Below, one piece after another: positions 26,176-33,600 of a DNA stretch of 37,809 nucleotides. The DNA comes from Chloroflexota bacterium (lineage in GTDB: Bacteria > Chloroflexota > Anaerolineae > Promineifilales > Promineifilaceae). The translations under genes were made by a program, and so were the position numbers. The stretch lies in NCBI GenBank assembly GCA_029559155.1, contig JAKQCM010000075.1:1-37809 (forward strand), given 5' to 3'. The notes under the pieces are model-generated. The model ran no database searches. It had not been told where the DNA came from and saw only the letters and a program-made list of their open reading frames with translations. Within the stretch, counting starts at the first letter, position 1; the number at the start of each line of letters is the position of its first letter.

Positions 26176-26671
26176 AGAGTGTGGGGCCACCCAACTGGAA
26201 GGCGCACTTTTTTGCAGTGAGTGCGGCCGGTTTTTGATGGAAGACAACCTTAAAGCTACCGATGTCTTACCTTTTTCAGACTACAGCCATCGCCCGCCGC
26301 CGCCGCCGCCAGAAGATTACAGATTAATTACCGTGCCGGAAGGGAAGAATATCACATTTGTTATCCCGCACAGCCGTCACCGGCGGGTCATGGCCCTCAC
26401 CGGGCAAATTCGCGTCGGCCGCGACAGCTCTGAAACAGGCGACTTCCCTGAATTAGACCTAACCGTGGAAAATGGCGTTGAATTGGGCGTTTCCCGACTC
26501 CATGCTACCATTCAATGGTCAAATCACGGATTGGTGCTCATAGACCTGGACAGTACCAACGGCACATTTTTGAACAACTATCGATTGCCATCGAAACGGC
26601 CGTATCCCCTCCGCAGCGGCGACGAAATACGGTTCGGCGAACTATTAATTCACGTTTTCTATGATTCCTAA
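26162..26671 (+). CDS. Zinc-ribbon and FHA domain protein
   Basis: 169 residues. The N-terminal zinc ribbon is CKECG...CSECG (residues 4-22), followed by a proline run (RPPPPPPED). The FHA domain (about 70-165) shows the phosphothreonine-binding pattern GRDSS, SRLHATI and DSTNGTFLNN. It would bind phosphothreonine peptides made by the kinase two genes upstream. Its start lies inside the vWA gene (14-base overlap), so it is translationally coupled. No membrane segment. Confidence 0.92.
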   Translation: MIQCKECGATQLEGALFCSECGRFLMEDNLKATDVLPFSDYSHRPPPPPPEDYRLITVPEGKNITFVIPHSRHRRVMALTGQIRVGRDSSETGDFPELDLTVENGVELGVSRLHATIQWSNHGLVLIDLDSTNGTFLNNYRLPSKRPYPLRSGDEIRFGELLIHVFYDS

Positions 26672-26687
26672 CCAACGGTGAAACCCT

Positions 26688-26927
26688 ATGATTTCAATAA
26701 TCGTCCACATAGCCAATGAAGATCCTATCGTTTGCGAGGTAGACTCACTGCCAAAAGCGCAAGATGTCCTCATCCAAATTCACAACCCCCGCCGTCGAGA
26801 CGGACTCGACGTCCACTACCTCGACGAAGACGTCACCTCCGTCTTCTATCCCATCCAACGCATTAACTTCATCCAGGTACTTCCATCCACCGACATGAGC
26901 GAAGTTGTCGGGTTCGTACGCGAATAA
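26688..26927 (+). CDS. 79-residue protein of unknown function in the kinase operon
   Basis: 79 residues, soluble, no recognised domain. The sequence alternates short beta-like stretches ([39 protein letters not shown]) and is acidic. It sits 16 bases after the FHA gene, and its TAA overlaps the next ATG by one base (TAATG). This tight packing between a phosphothreonine reader and a response regulator suggests a role in that pathway, perhaps as a small adaptor. The coding call rests on operon packing and the even codon use; no strong ribosome binding site is visible. Confidence 0.75.
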   Translation: MISIIVHIANEDPIVCEVDSLPKAQDVLIQIHNPRRRDGLDVHYLDEDVTSVFYPIQRINFIQVLPSTDMSEVVGFVRE

Positions 26928-27670
26928 TGGTCGAAAAAATTCCTCCCTCCCTCGATAAAACCGCTCCCAGGCTCATCCTAATCGTGGATGATGAAGCCCG
27001 CATGCGACGCTTCATCCGCATGAACATGGAATTGGAAGGTTATCAAGCCATCGAAGCGGAAAATGGTCTTCAAGCCCTGGAACAAATCCGAAAATACGCC
27101 CCCGATCTCGTCATCATGGACATCATGATGCCGGAACTCGACGGCTTTGAAACCTTGCGCCTCCTGCGCGAAATCTCCACCGTCCCCGTCATCCTGCTCA
27201 CCGTCAAAAGCGACGAAGAAGACAAAATCCAAGGACTTGGCCTGGGCGCAGACGACTACATCACCAAACCATTTAGCCCTCGCGAATTGAACAGCCGCGT
27301 CAATGCCGTCATGCGTCGGGCAGAATGGCCAGCTCCCCCACCTCGCACCATCTTGCGCATCGACGATCACCTATCGATCGACTTTAACCGCCATCAAGTC
27401 ATCGTCGACAATGAACGCATCGACTTGCGGCCAACAGAATACCGGCTCCTGAGCCAATTGATTCAAAACGCCGGCTGGGTTGTCCCCCACGAAACCCTGT
27501 TAGCCAAAGTTTGGGGTTATGAATATCAAGACGAAACCCATTATCTTCGTCTTTACATCAATTACCTGCGCAAAAAGATAGAAGAAGACCTGAATAACCC
27601 CAAATACATCCTCACCGAAAGAGGCGTTGGTTATCGTTTCATGGATTACAAAAAAGAGGCTTCAGACTGA
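26927..27670 (+). CDS. PhoB/OmpR-type response regulator without a paired kinase
   Basis: 247 residues. Receiver domain about 15-130, with the acidic triad IVDDE (Asp21-Asp22), phosphoacceptor Asp65 in VIMDIMMP, Thr92 and Lys114 in [11 protein letters not shown]. The winged-helix DNA-binding domain has [28 protein letters not shown] and [18 protein letters not shown], followed by [11 protein letters not shown]. It is the last gene of the operon and overlaps the preceding stop by one base. No histidine kinase is adjacent; either a distant kinase, or Ser/Thr phosphorylation from this operon, would control it. Confidence 0.94.
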   Translation: MVEKIPPSLDKTAPRLILIVDDEARMRRFIRMNMELEGYQAIEAENGLQALEQIRKYAPDLVIMDIMMPELDGFETLRLLREISTVPVILLTVKSDEEDKIQGLGLGADDYITKPFSPRELNSRVNAVMRRAEWPAPPPRTILRIDDHLSIDFNRHQVIVDNERIDLRPTEYRLLSQLIQNAGWVVPHETLLAKVWGYEYQDETHYLRLYINYLRKKIEEDLNNPKYILTERGVGYRFMDYKKEASD

Positions 27671-27706
27671 TACGGGCGCTGATACACCTCCAAAATCACA
27701 TTTTCA

Positions 27707-27743
27707 GCGGTTGAAGACTGGAAATGGTTTGGTCTTCAACCGC
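27707..27743 (+). repeat. Inverted repeat after the kinase operon
   Basis: 12-base arms GCGGTTGAAGAC and GTCTTCAACCGC enclose a 13-base loop, 36 bases past the response-regulator stop. There is no T tract, so it may mark a processing or factor-dependent termination site rather than an intrinsic terminator. Nothing else is recognisable in the gap up to the Rel gene. Confidence 0.65.
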
Positions 27744-27872
27744 CAAATTTCCCACTTGCAGCAAAGCGCGGCATCTGTTTTGGGCAGACGCGAATCCTGT
27801 TTTGATCGATCTCATTTAAGTTTTTCAGCGTACTCTCAGGTATAACCGGTTTTGTTTTTCCCCAATTTCAAT

Positions 27873-27878
27873 TATCAT
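27873..27878 (+). promoter_or_regulatory. Putative -10 for a leaderless rel transcript
   Basis: TATCAT lies 8 bases before the ATG at 27887. Upstream is only a weak TTGTTT with 15-base spacing. No ribosome binding site precedes the ATG. Confidence 0.4.
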
Positions 27879-27886
27879 ACGGGACT

Positions 27887-30112
27887 ATGTTGCTGCAAAC
27901 GCATCATACAACGACCGACGCGACAAAGTTCTTTGACCAAGTCAACACGTATTTAAGTGTGGAAGATCGACTCCGGGTTCAAGAGGCTTTTGCCCTTGCT
28001 CGCCGAGAACACGGAGACCAACGTCGCAAATCTGGCGAGCTTTTCTTCACCCACCCGCTTACGGTGGCCTATTACCTCTCCCAATACCACCTCGACGCCT
28101 CAGCTCTGGAAGCCGCTCTACTCCACGACATTGCTGAAGACACGCGCGTTTCCATTGATGAAATCGAAACCATGTTTAGCCCGGAAGTTGCCCGCCTGGT
28201 AAATGGCGTTACCAAACTGAAAGACGTTACCGAAGGGGTTTCCAAAGGCAAACATTTACCCCCCCAAGAAATTCAAGACAAAACCCTGCATAAATTATTT
28301 TCGGCCATGACCGAAGATGTGCGCACGGTCATCATCAAGCTCTTCGACCGTTTGCACAATATGCGAACCATCAAGGCCATGCCGCTGCACAAACAACGAC
28401 AAAAGGCAGAAGAAACACTGGCCGTTTACGCTCCTCTGGCGAACCGCTTGGGTTTGTGGGATCTAAAAAACGAACTTGAATCGCTTTCTCTGGAAGTGCT
28501 GCACAATAAAGCCTACACAACCATCAAACGCCGGCGTGAAGAATTGGAGCGGGAGCATCAGGAAACTTATCAGCTTTTGAGCGGGCAAATATTTAATTGT
28601 TTACTCCAGGCGGAAATTGACGTGCGCAATGTGGTGTTGGCTCCTGAAAACATATATTCGGTATATCAGGACCTGACAAACAGCGGCGCTTCCTATGATG
28701 ATCTCGACCGGACGATTCGTCTGGTGGTCTTGGTGAACGAGTGGCAGGAATGTTATCTGGCGTTAGGACATTTGCACCAGCTTTGGCGGCCGGTTCCCGG
28801 CACATTCGACGACTACATTGCAGTGCCGCGAGACAATTTGTATCGCTCGCTGCATACCACCGTGGTTCATGCAAACGGGCAGGCAGTTAAACTGCATATT
28901 CGCACCGTTGCCATGGACAAGGTCTCGGAAATTGGGGTGCTGGCTCGCTGGTTGTATGCCGGCACACCGTTATGGTCTACAGGTATAGCTGACCGCATCG
29001 AATCCTTTTTTGAGAACATTACCGACAACATCAATGTGGAACCGCAGAACCCGGCGGCCGGTGTTAAGGGTGTGGTGGAAGATGTCTTCCGCAAGCAAAT
29101 CCGGGTGTATACACCGCGTGGCGACATTGTGGAATTGGGGCAAGGGGCCACCATTATTGACTTTGCCTACGCCATTCACACGGGTCTGGGTAATCAGGCT
29201 CATGCGGCCTATGTTAATGATGTATTTTTCCCGCTGAACAAGCCGCTTAAAGATGGCGATCAGGTGCGAATTGTGAAGAAGCTGCGCGCGCAGCCGCAGC
29301 GAGCCTGGCTGGATGACGATTTAGGGTATATTGCTACGAATTATGCACGCTCACATGCCCGGCGGTGGTTTAGGCGGCTGCCGACGCAGCGAGCAATTCT
29401 GGAAGGCAAGGAACTGATTCAAACGGAACTGAATATCTTGGGATTTCCCGATTTTTCGCATGAGGAGCTTGCAGAGGCTTTTGGGTTTGAAGAGGCGCAG
29501 CAGTTGTATTATGCAGTGGGGCGAGCGGAGGTTTTGCCCACGGCCGTTGCCACACGCGTCTTAGAATACAAATGGGACACCGGCCCGGCCCGCAACGTCG
29601 ACAATGTTATCCTCACAGACACTGGCGAAGAATTTGTCATCACCAAGTCCCCCACACGCCGATTGAGCCTCTGCGGAACCTGCCAGCCACGGCCGCGCGA
29701 ACAAATTTTAGGCTTTATGCGCAAAGATGGCGGCATCACGGTGCATAAAAAGCGCTGCCATTTGCTGCGCCCGGAGCGAGGCCGTGTTCTAAAGTTGGGC
29801 TGGGGCGAGGCGACTCGTGAAGCCCATGAAGTGACGGTTCAGGTCGATGTGTATGACCGTCCGGGGCTGTTATTTGAGATTTCTCAATTAATGGAAGATG
29901 AGCAAATTAATATCGCCTATATTTACACACCACCGCGACGAGGCGGCGAGTTGCAGATAATTTTGACCCTGGAAGTGCTGCAACCCCGCCAATTGGTGCG
30001 TATTTTGCACCAAATTCACGCCTTACCCAACGTTTTTGACCTTCGATGCCTGCCAGATGGTCCTCCGGACCGAAATGGCGCGGCCCCTTCTCCCCTCTAC
30101 TTACCAGAGTAA
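27887..30112 (+). CDS. Rel/SpoT-family protein, hydrolase likely active, synthetase degenerate
   Basis: 741 residues with the full long RSH layout: HD hydrolase (about 35-200), synthetase (about 240-345), TGS (about 390-455), conserved Cys segment and ACT (about 660-735). Hydrolase residues are present: RRKSG (46-50), His56, His80-Asp81 and Glu84-Asp85 in LLHDIAED, Asp154 in KLFDRLHNMRT. In the synthetase half the RPKHIYS-type segment reads APENIYS (252-258) and the E-x-Q-I-R-T segment reads KLHIRT (335-340), so the catalytic basic residues and the Glu are lost. I infer a (p)ppGpp hydrolase with regulatory domains rather than a bifunctional enzyme. TGS (FAYAIHTGLGNQ) and ACT (DVYDRPGLLFEISQL) look normal. 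Confidence 0.9.
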   Translation: MLLQTHHTTTDATKFFDQVNTYLSVEDRLRVQEAFALARREHGDQRRKSGELFFTHPLTVAYYLSQYHLDASALEAALLHDIAEDTRVSIDEIETMFSPEVARLVNGVTKLKDVTEGVSKGKHLPPQEIQDKTLHKLFSAMTEDVRTVIIKLFDRLHNMRTIKAMPLHKQRQKAEETLAVYAPLANRLGLWDLKNELESLSLEVLHNKAYTTIKRRREELEREHQETYQLLSGQIFNCLLQAEIDVRNVVLAPENIYSVYQDLTNSGASYDDLDRTIRLVVLVNEWQECYLALGHLHQLWRPVPGTFDDYIAVPRDNLYRSLHTTVVHANGQAVKLHIRTVAMDKVSEIGVLARWLYAGTPLWSTGIADRIESFFENITDNINVEPQNPAAGVKGVVEDVFRKQIRVYTPRGDIVELGQGATIIDFAYAIHTGLGNQAHAAYVNDVFFPLNKPLKDGDQVRIVKKLRAQPQRAWLDDDLGYIATNYARSHARRWFRRLPTQRAILEGKELIQTELNILGFPDFSHEELAEAFGFEEAQQLYYAVGRAEVLPTAVATRVLEYKWDTGPARNVDNVILTDTGEEFVITKSPTRRLSLCGTCQPRPREQILGFMRKDGGITVHKKRCHLLRPERGRVLKLGWGEATREAHEVTVQVDVYDRPGLLFEISQLMEDEQINIAYIYTPPRRGGELQIILTLEVLQPRQLVRILHQIHALPNVFDLRCLPDGPPDRNGAAPSPLYLPE

Positions 30113-30118
30113 GCACAT

Positions 30119-30146
30119 TTGACCGCTGGTGAACGGCCGTTATAAT
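30119..30146 (+). promoter_or_regulatory. Promoter of the CBM48-like gene
   Basis: -35 TTGACC (30119-30124), a 16-base spacer that ends in AACGGCCGT, and a perfect -10 TATAAT (30141-30146). A CAGAGT-GT-ACTCTG dyad sits about 20 bases downstream of the -10 and could be an operator. Confidence 0.72.
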
Positions 30147-30227
30147 CTCACGCTGCTTTGCCCGCCAGAGTGTACTCTGCCCGGTTAAAGTGATCATCAT
30201 GTAAGTTAGAGTTGAAGGAGTATAAAA

Positions 30228-30524
30228 ATGCTTAAGAAAAAATTCTTTAAAACCAATGACGACTGCGAAGTTACCTTCGAATACGCGGCCCCCGAAGCTA
30301 CAGAAGTAGCCCTGCTCTGCGACGCACACAACTGGGAACCCACAGCGATGAAAAAGACCAAAGAAGGCTCTTTCCGCACCAAAATTCGCCTGGCGAAAGG
30401 TAGACAATACCAGTTTCGTTATCTCGTAGACGGCGAATCATGGGCCAACGACGAAGCGGCTGACGCTTATTGGGCCAACGAACACGGCGGCGACAACAGC
30501 GTCGTTTTCACTTCTGAGAACTAA
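30228..30524 (+). CDS. Stand-alone CBM48-like (isoamylase early-set) protein
   Basis: 98 residues. The whole protein is one Ig-like early-set domain related to the glycogen-binding modules of isoamylases, branching enzymes and AMPK beta. Marks are VTFEYAAPEATEVALLCDAHNW, FRTKIRLAKGRQYQFRYLVDGE and the terminal NSVVF strand. The tryptophan in HNW and the W in ESWANDEAAD fit a carbohydrate-contacting face. No catalytic domain follows. GAAGGAG upstream of the ATG, its own promoter and its own terminator make it a monocistronic, probably well-expressed gene. The partner is unknown; glycogen binding is an inference from the fold. Confidence 0.87.
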   Translation: MLKKKFFKTNDDCEVTFEYAAPEATEVALLCDAHNWEPTAMKKTKEGSFRTKIRLAKGRQYQFRYLVDGESWANDEAADAYWANEHGGDNSVVFTSEN

Positions 30525-30559
30525 TCGATCACGAGATGGACTCGGAGTAACGTAGTAAT

Positions 30560-30588
30560 AAAAGCGGCTTGGCAGCAAGCCGCTTTTT
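30560..30588 (+). terminator. Terminator of the CBM48-like gene
   Basis: 11-base arms AAAAGCGGCTT and AAGCCGCTTTT with loop GGCAGC, continuing into a T run. It lies about 35 bases past the stop. Confidence 0.92.
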
Positions 30589-30598
30589 GTTTGCCCGG

Positions 30599-30627
30599 TT
30601 GTATCCTCTTTGACCTCACGTTACAAT
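30599..30627 (+). promoter_or_regulatory. Promoter of thioredoxin reductase
   Basis: -35 TTGTAT (30599-30604), a 17-base spacer and -10 TACAAT (30622-30627). The ATG at 30755 would have a leader of about 120 bases that contains one ACGGCCGT copy. Confidence 0.5.
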
Positions 30628-30754
30628 CGGCCACCATGTAAGAAATGAATACCTGCTCCCGTCTAACAAAGTGGTACCAACTGAACTGGTAAAGGCAAAA
30701 CGGCCGTCCTCATCAACCTTCGACGGCCCAATTTTTTTAAAAGAAGGATTACCC

Positions 30755-31687
30755 ATGGAAAAAGAACGTGTCATCATTATCGGCTCAGGCCCTGCCGGGC
30801 TCACTGCGGCCATCTACACGGCCCGCGCCCAACTAAACCCGCTGGTCATCGCCGGCACACAAATTGGCGGCCAAATCGCCATCACCTCCGAAGTTGAAAA
30901 CTACCCCGGCTTCTGGTCGCCGGAACGCACCCCCACCGGCCCGGAACTGGTCGAAATTATGCAAAAACAGGCCGAGCATTTTGGCGCGCGCCTGGAATAC
31001 GACGAAGTCGTCGCGGTTGATTTCACCAAAGGGTCACCGTTTTACATCAAAACATATGGCAAAGAATATATGGCCGACGCAGTCATCGTCACCGCCGGCG
31101 CTTCGCCCCGCCGTTTGGGCGTGCCCGGCGAAGAGGAATTCATCGGGCGCGGCGTAAGTTACTGCGGCACCTGCGATGGCTTTTTCTTCCGCGGCAAAGA
31201 CGTCATCGTGGTCGGCGGCGGCGACAGTGCGCTGGAAGAAGGATTGTTCCTGACCAAATTCGCCGATTCCGTGCAAGTTGTGCACCGCCGCGACGAATTT
31301 CGCGCCGGTCCGGCGCTGCAAAAACGCGCCGCCGCCAACGAAAAAATGTCTTTCGTGTGGAACACCGTCGTTGAGGAAATTGAAGGGAACGGCTCTGTTC
31401 AGGCCGTAAAGGCGCGCAACGTGAAAACAGGCGACGTGCAAACCCTGGCTGTCGATGGCGTTTTTATCTTCATCGGCCATTATCCCAACAGCAAGTTCCT
31501 GGAGGGGCAATTGGCGATGGATGAGCATGGCTATGTCATCACCGATGAGCTGATGCGCACCAGCGTGCCGGGCGTATACGCCGCCGGCGAAATTCAGGAT
31601 GCCATCTACCGACAAATTGGCACTTCGGTGGGCCAGGGCGTGGCCGCCGGCATGCAAACCGAACGCTGGTTGAGCGAACGAGAGTAA
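30755..31687 (+). CDS. trxB: Thioredoxin reductase
   Basis: 310 residues. An FAD/NADPH enzyme that reduces thioredoxin. The FAD loop is IIGSGPAGLTAAIYTARA, the active-site disulfide is SYCGTCDGFFF, the NADPH loop is VVGGGDSALEEGLFL, and VVHRRDEFRA follows. The C-terminal FAD contact usually written AAGD reads AAGEIQD here, a conservative change. AAGAAGGA precedes the ATG at 30755, which I prefer over an upstream in-frame GTG. A class-I type dimeric enzyme; the CGTC spacing differs from E. coli CATC. No thioredoxin gene is adjacent. Confidence 0.94.
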   Translation: MEKERVIIIGSGPAGLTAAIYTARAQLNPLVIAGTQIGGQIAITSEVENYPGFWSPERTPTGPELVEIMQKQAEHFGARLEYDEVVAVDFTKGSPFYIKTYGKEYMADAVIVTAGASPRRLGVPGEEEFIGRGVSYCGTCDGFFFRGKDVIVVGGGDSALEEGLFLTKFADSVQVVHRRDEFRAGPALQKRAAANEKMSFVWNTVVEEIEGNGSVQAVKARNVKTGDVQTLAVDGVFIFIGHYPNSKFLEGQLAMDEHGYVITDELMRTSVPGVYAAGEIQDAIYRQIGTSVGQGVAAGMQTERWLSERE

Positions 31688-31703
31688 AGATTCAGGTTTT
31701 CAA

Positions 31704-31734
31704 GTGTTCAGGCGTTCGCGGAATGCCTGAACAC
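31704..31734 (+). repeat. Inverted repeat between trxB and the TPR gene
   Basis: 10-base arms GTGTTCAGGC and GCCTGAACAC with an 11-base loop, just after the trxB stop. There is no T run, so an intrinsic terminator is not supported. It shares the style of the other post-gene hairpins in this window. Confidence 0.55.
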
Positions 31735-31744
31735 GCATCATGCC

Positions 31745-32167
31745 ATGCTGCGATTTCTTTGGGCTTATCTGGTTTACACCTGGGGCGGGCTGCACCGCTA
31801 TTTTGGCAACCAAAATGCGATGCGCAGCGAACATGAAGCGGCCGTGCGCTACTTTACAAAGGCGTATGCGATAGACCCCACGTTTCTGCGCGTGCGCCTG
31901 GAACGTGGGGTTTTGTTGTTCCGCGAATTGGGGCGTATGGATGAGGCGTTGGCCGATTTTAACGCCCTGGTTGAGGAAGATCCGATTTATGCGGCTCCGG
32001 CTTTGTTTAACCGGGCCATGCTGGCTCAGCAAAACGGCCGTTATCAGGACGCCCTGCACGATTTAGAAGCCTACGTCGCCCTGTCCCCCCGCGACTACCT
32101 TCAGGAAACCCAACATCTCATGGACGCCCTGCGCTCGCTCGTCCTCGCGGACGACAACCAGGATTAA
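31745..32167 (+). CDS. Small TPR-repeat protein
   Basis: 140 residues. A hydrophobic N-terminus (MLRFLWAYLVYTWGGL) is followed by about three tetratricopeptide repeats: EAAVRYFTKAYAIDPTFL, DEALADFNALVEEDPIY and QDALHDLEAYVALSP. These show the usual A, G/Y and P positions of TPR helices. It is likely a protein-interaction scaffold, perhaps membrane-associated. It is convergent with the metalloprotease-like gene downstream. A specific partner is not indicated. Confidence 0.8.
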   Translation: MLRFLWAYLVYTWGGLHRYFGNQNAMRSEHEAAVRYFTKAYAIDPTFLRVRLERGVLLFRELGRMDEALADFNALVEEDPIYAAPALFNRAMLAQQNGRYQDALHDLEAYVALSPRDYLQETQHLMDALRSLVLADDNQD

Positions 32168-32190
32168 ACCAGACGATCTGAGCGGCAATT

Positions 32191-33468
32191 TCAGGGGGTA
32201 ACGGCCGTTACCCCAACCCCCATTTCCTCCGCCAACTGCTGCAAATCGGCAAAACTGCCAATCCAGGCTACCTTCTCCATAAATTCTTTCAACGATGGGC
32301 TGGCTTGCCGCAACGCCAACAGCGTCGGGCCAATCGGGTCTGCGCCGGTAGCCCCCGGCTGGTCGGCGTAAGCGCCATAAAAAGCGAAATACGCCTGATT
32401 CAGTTTACGAATGCTGTAGCCGTTGGCTACAAACACCTGCCGTCGCGCCTCCATGTACGCTTCCGCCCCTTCAATATCGCCGGCTGCCAGCATCTTCTCG
32501 GCCTCGATGCGCGTGGCGGCCATTTCGGCGCTAAAGTTGAAGGCTGGTTCGTCGCTCGGCGTCGGCGCAGCGGCTGGCGGCGCAGGCGGCGGCACAAATT
32601 CCGGGTAAAAGCGGGCGATCACCTGCTCGCCAATCTCCCGCCCCACAATCGAGGCCACAGTTTCGTTAATCGTGCGCACCTGCGGATCCGATACATAATT
32701 CAGGCTGATGGGGTACGGCATAAACCAGTGATGGCTCCATTCGTGGGCTGTCACTTCGGCCAGCCAGTTGATGTTGCTGGTTTCCATGATCATGGCCGGG
32801 TAGGTGGCCAGGCCGCCGATGGGCACAACCAGGGCGGAGAGATTAAGCTGGTCGAGAACGGCCGTTTCCATCTCTTCCTTTTGCGGCGTTGTCAGCCCCA
32901 CAGCCAGCGGGAATTGATCCTGACGTTCGATTTTGTCCCGCGGGGAGACAATGAGCAGCGCAGGCAGAGGCGTCATGTGCATCAGCACTGGCGGCCACGT
33001 TTCGTTAACGGCCGTCAACCCCTGCTCGCGCAAAATATCGGCCACCTGGTCTTGCACCACAGCCTCAGCCACCGGCTGCAGCCGGGCGATCTGCGCCCGC
33101 GTGGCGGCCAGCTCCGCCTGCTGTGCCTGGGAAGCGGCATCCGGGTCGGCGATGTCCGGATTCACATACATCTGTTCGATTTCCCAATTGAGCCGACTGC
33201 TGGTTTGAATGGCGGCCAGATAATCCAGCACCAGTTGGCGGCGCGTGGCCTCATCCAGAAAAGCCTGTCCATCGGCCAAAATCGCTTCCGCTTTGGTCCA
33301 GATGGCTTGCATTTCCCAGACGGCAAAATCGAAGGAATGGGGGCCAACGATGGCCCGTAATTGGTACTGTTCCTGGCCAAAAGCGGGCCAATTGGGGACC
33401 AACAGGAAGGCCAACAGGCCCAATAAAATGAGGAGTTTCCCGGCTCGTAAGAAACGCTGTTTACGCAT
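32191..33468 (-). CDS. Secreted HExxH putative metalloprotease
   Basis: 425 residues, family not identified. A clear signal peptide (RKQRFLRAGKLLILLGLLAF up to WPAFGQ) directs export. The middle holds VTAHEWSHHWFM, an HExxH zinc motif, and about 30 residues later INETVASIVGREIG, whose Glu could be the third ligand of a gluzincin. A Pro/Ala-rich stretch (EFVPPPAPPAAAP) and a helical C-terminus follow. It looks like a peptidase, but no substrate is suggested. I prefer the ATG at 33468: TATCAT ends 7 bases upstream and there is no ribosome binding site, hinting at a leaderless mRNA. The last codons lie in a 20-base perfect palindrome. Confidence 0.78.
   Translation of the reverse strand: MRKQRFLRAGKLLILLGLLAFLLVPNWPAFGQEQYQLRAIVGPHSFDFAVWEMQAIWTKAEAILADGQAFLDEATRRQLVLDYLAAIQTSSRLNWEIEQMYVNPDIADPDAASQAQQAELAATRAQIARLQPVAEAVVQDQVADILREQGLTAVNETWPPVLMHMTPLPALLIVSPRDKIERQDQFPLAVGLTTPQKEEMETAVLDQLNLSALVVPIGGLATYPAMIMETSNINWLAEVTAHEWSHHWFMPYPISLNYVSDPQVRTINETVASIVGREIGEQVIARFYPEFVPPPAPPAAAPTPSDEPAFNFSAEMAATRIEAEKMLAAGDIEGAEAYMEARRQVFVANGYSIRKLNQAYFAFYGAYADQPGATGADPIGPTLLALRQASPSLKEFMEKVAWIGSFADLQQLAEEMGVGVTAVTP
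32195..32214. repeat. 20-base perfect palindrome around ACGGCCGT
   Basis: GGGGTAACGGCCGTTACCCC is fully self-complementary and lies at the end of the metalloprotease gene, in the convergent junction with the TPR gene. It extends the common 8-mer by six bases on each side. It could form a cruciform or an RNA hairpin, but there is no T tract. Confidence 0.8.
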
Positions 33469-33475
33469 GGACAGG

Positions 33476-33481
33476 ATGATA
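33476..33481 (-). promoter_or_regulatory. -10 element for a leaderless metalloprotease transcript
   Basis: On the minus strand TATCAT is followed by 7 bases and the ATG at 33468. A weak TTGTGC lies 17 bases upstream of it. Confidence 0.4.
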
Positions 33482-33600
33482 GTCAAGGGGCAGATGGGGC
33501 ACAAGGAAACGGCCGTGCGCTTCACCAGACGTTAAGAAAATTTCCAATTGCCGCCGGAAACATTACAATACACACGAAATCACAAAGAGGTGCAACGAAC

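Noticed and set aside
32305-33360. Plus-strand open frame of about 350 codons opposite the HExxH gene.
   Set aside because: Its composition (His, Arg, Gly rich) is that of a reverse-strand shadow; the minus-strand gene has a signal peptide and a zinc motif.
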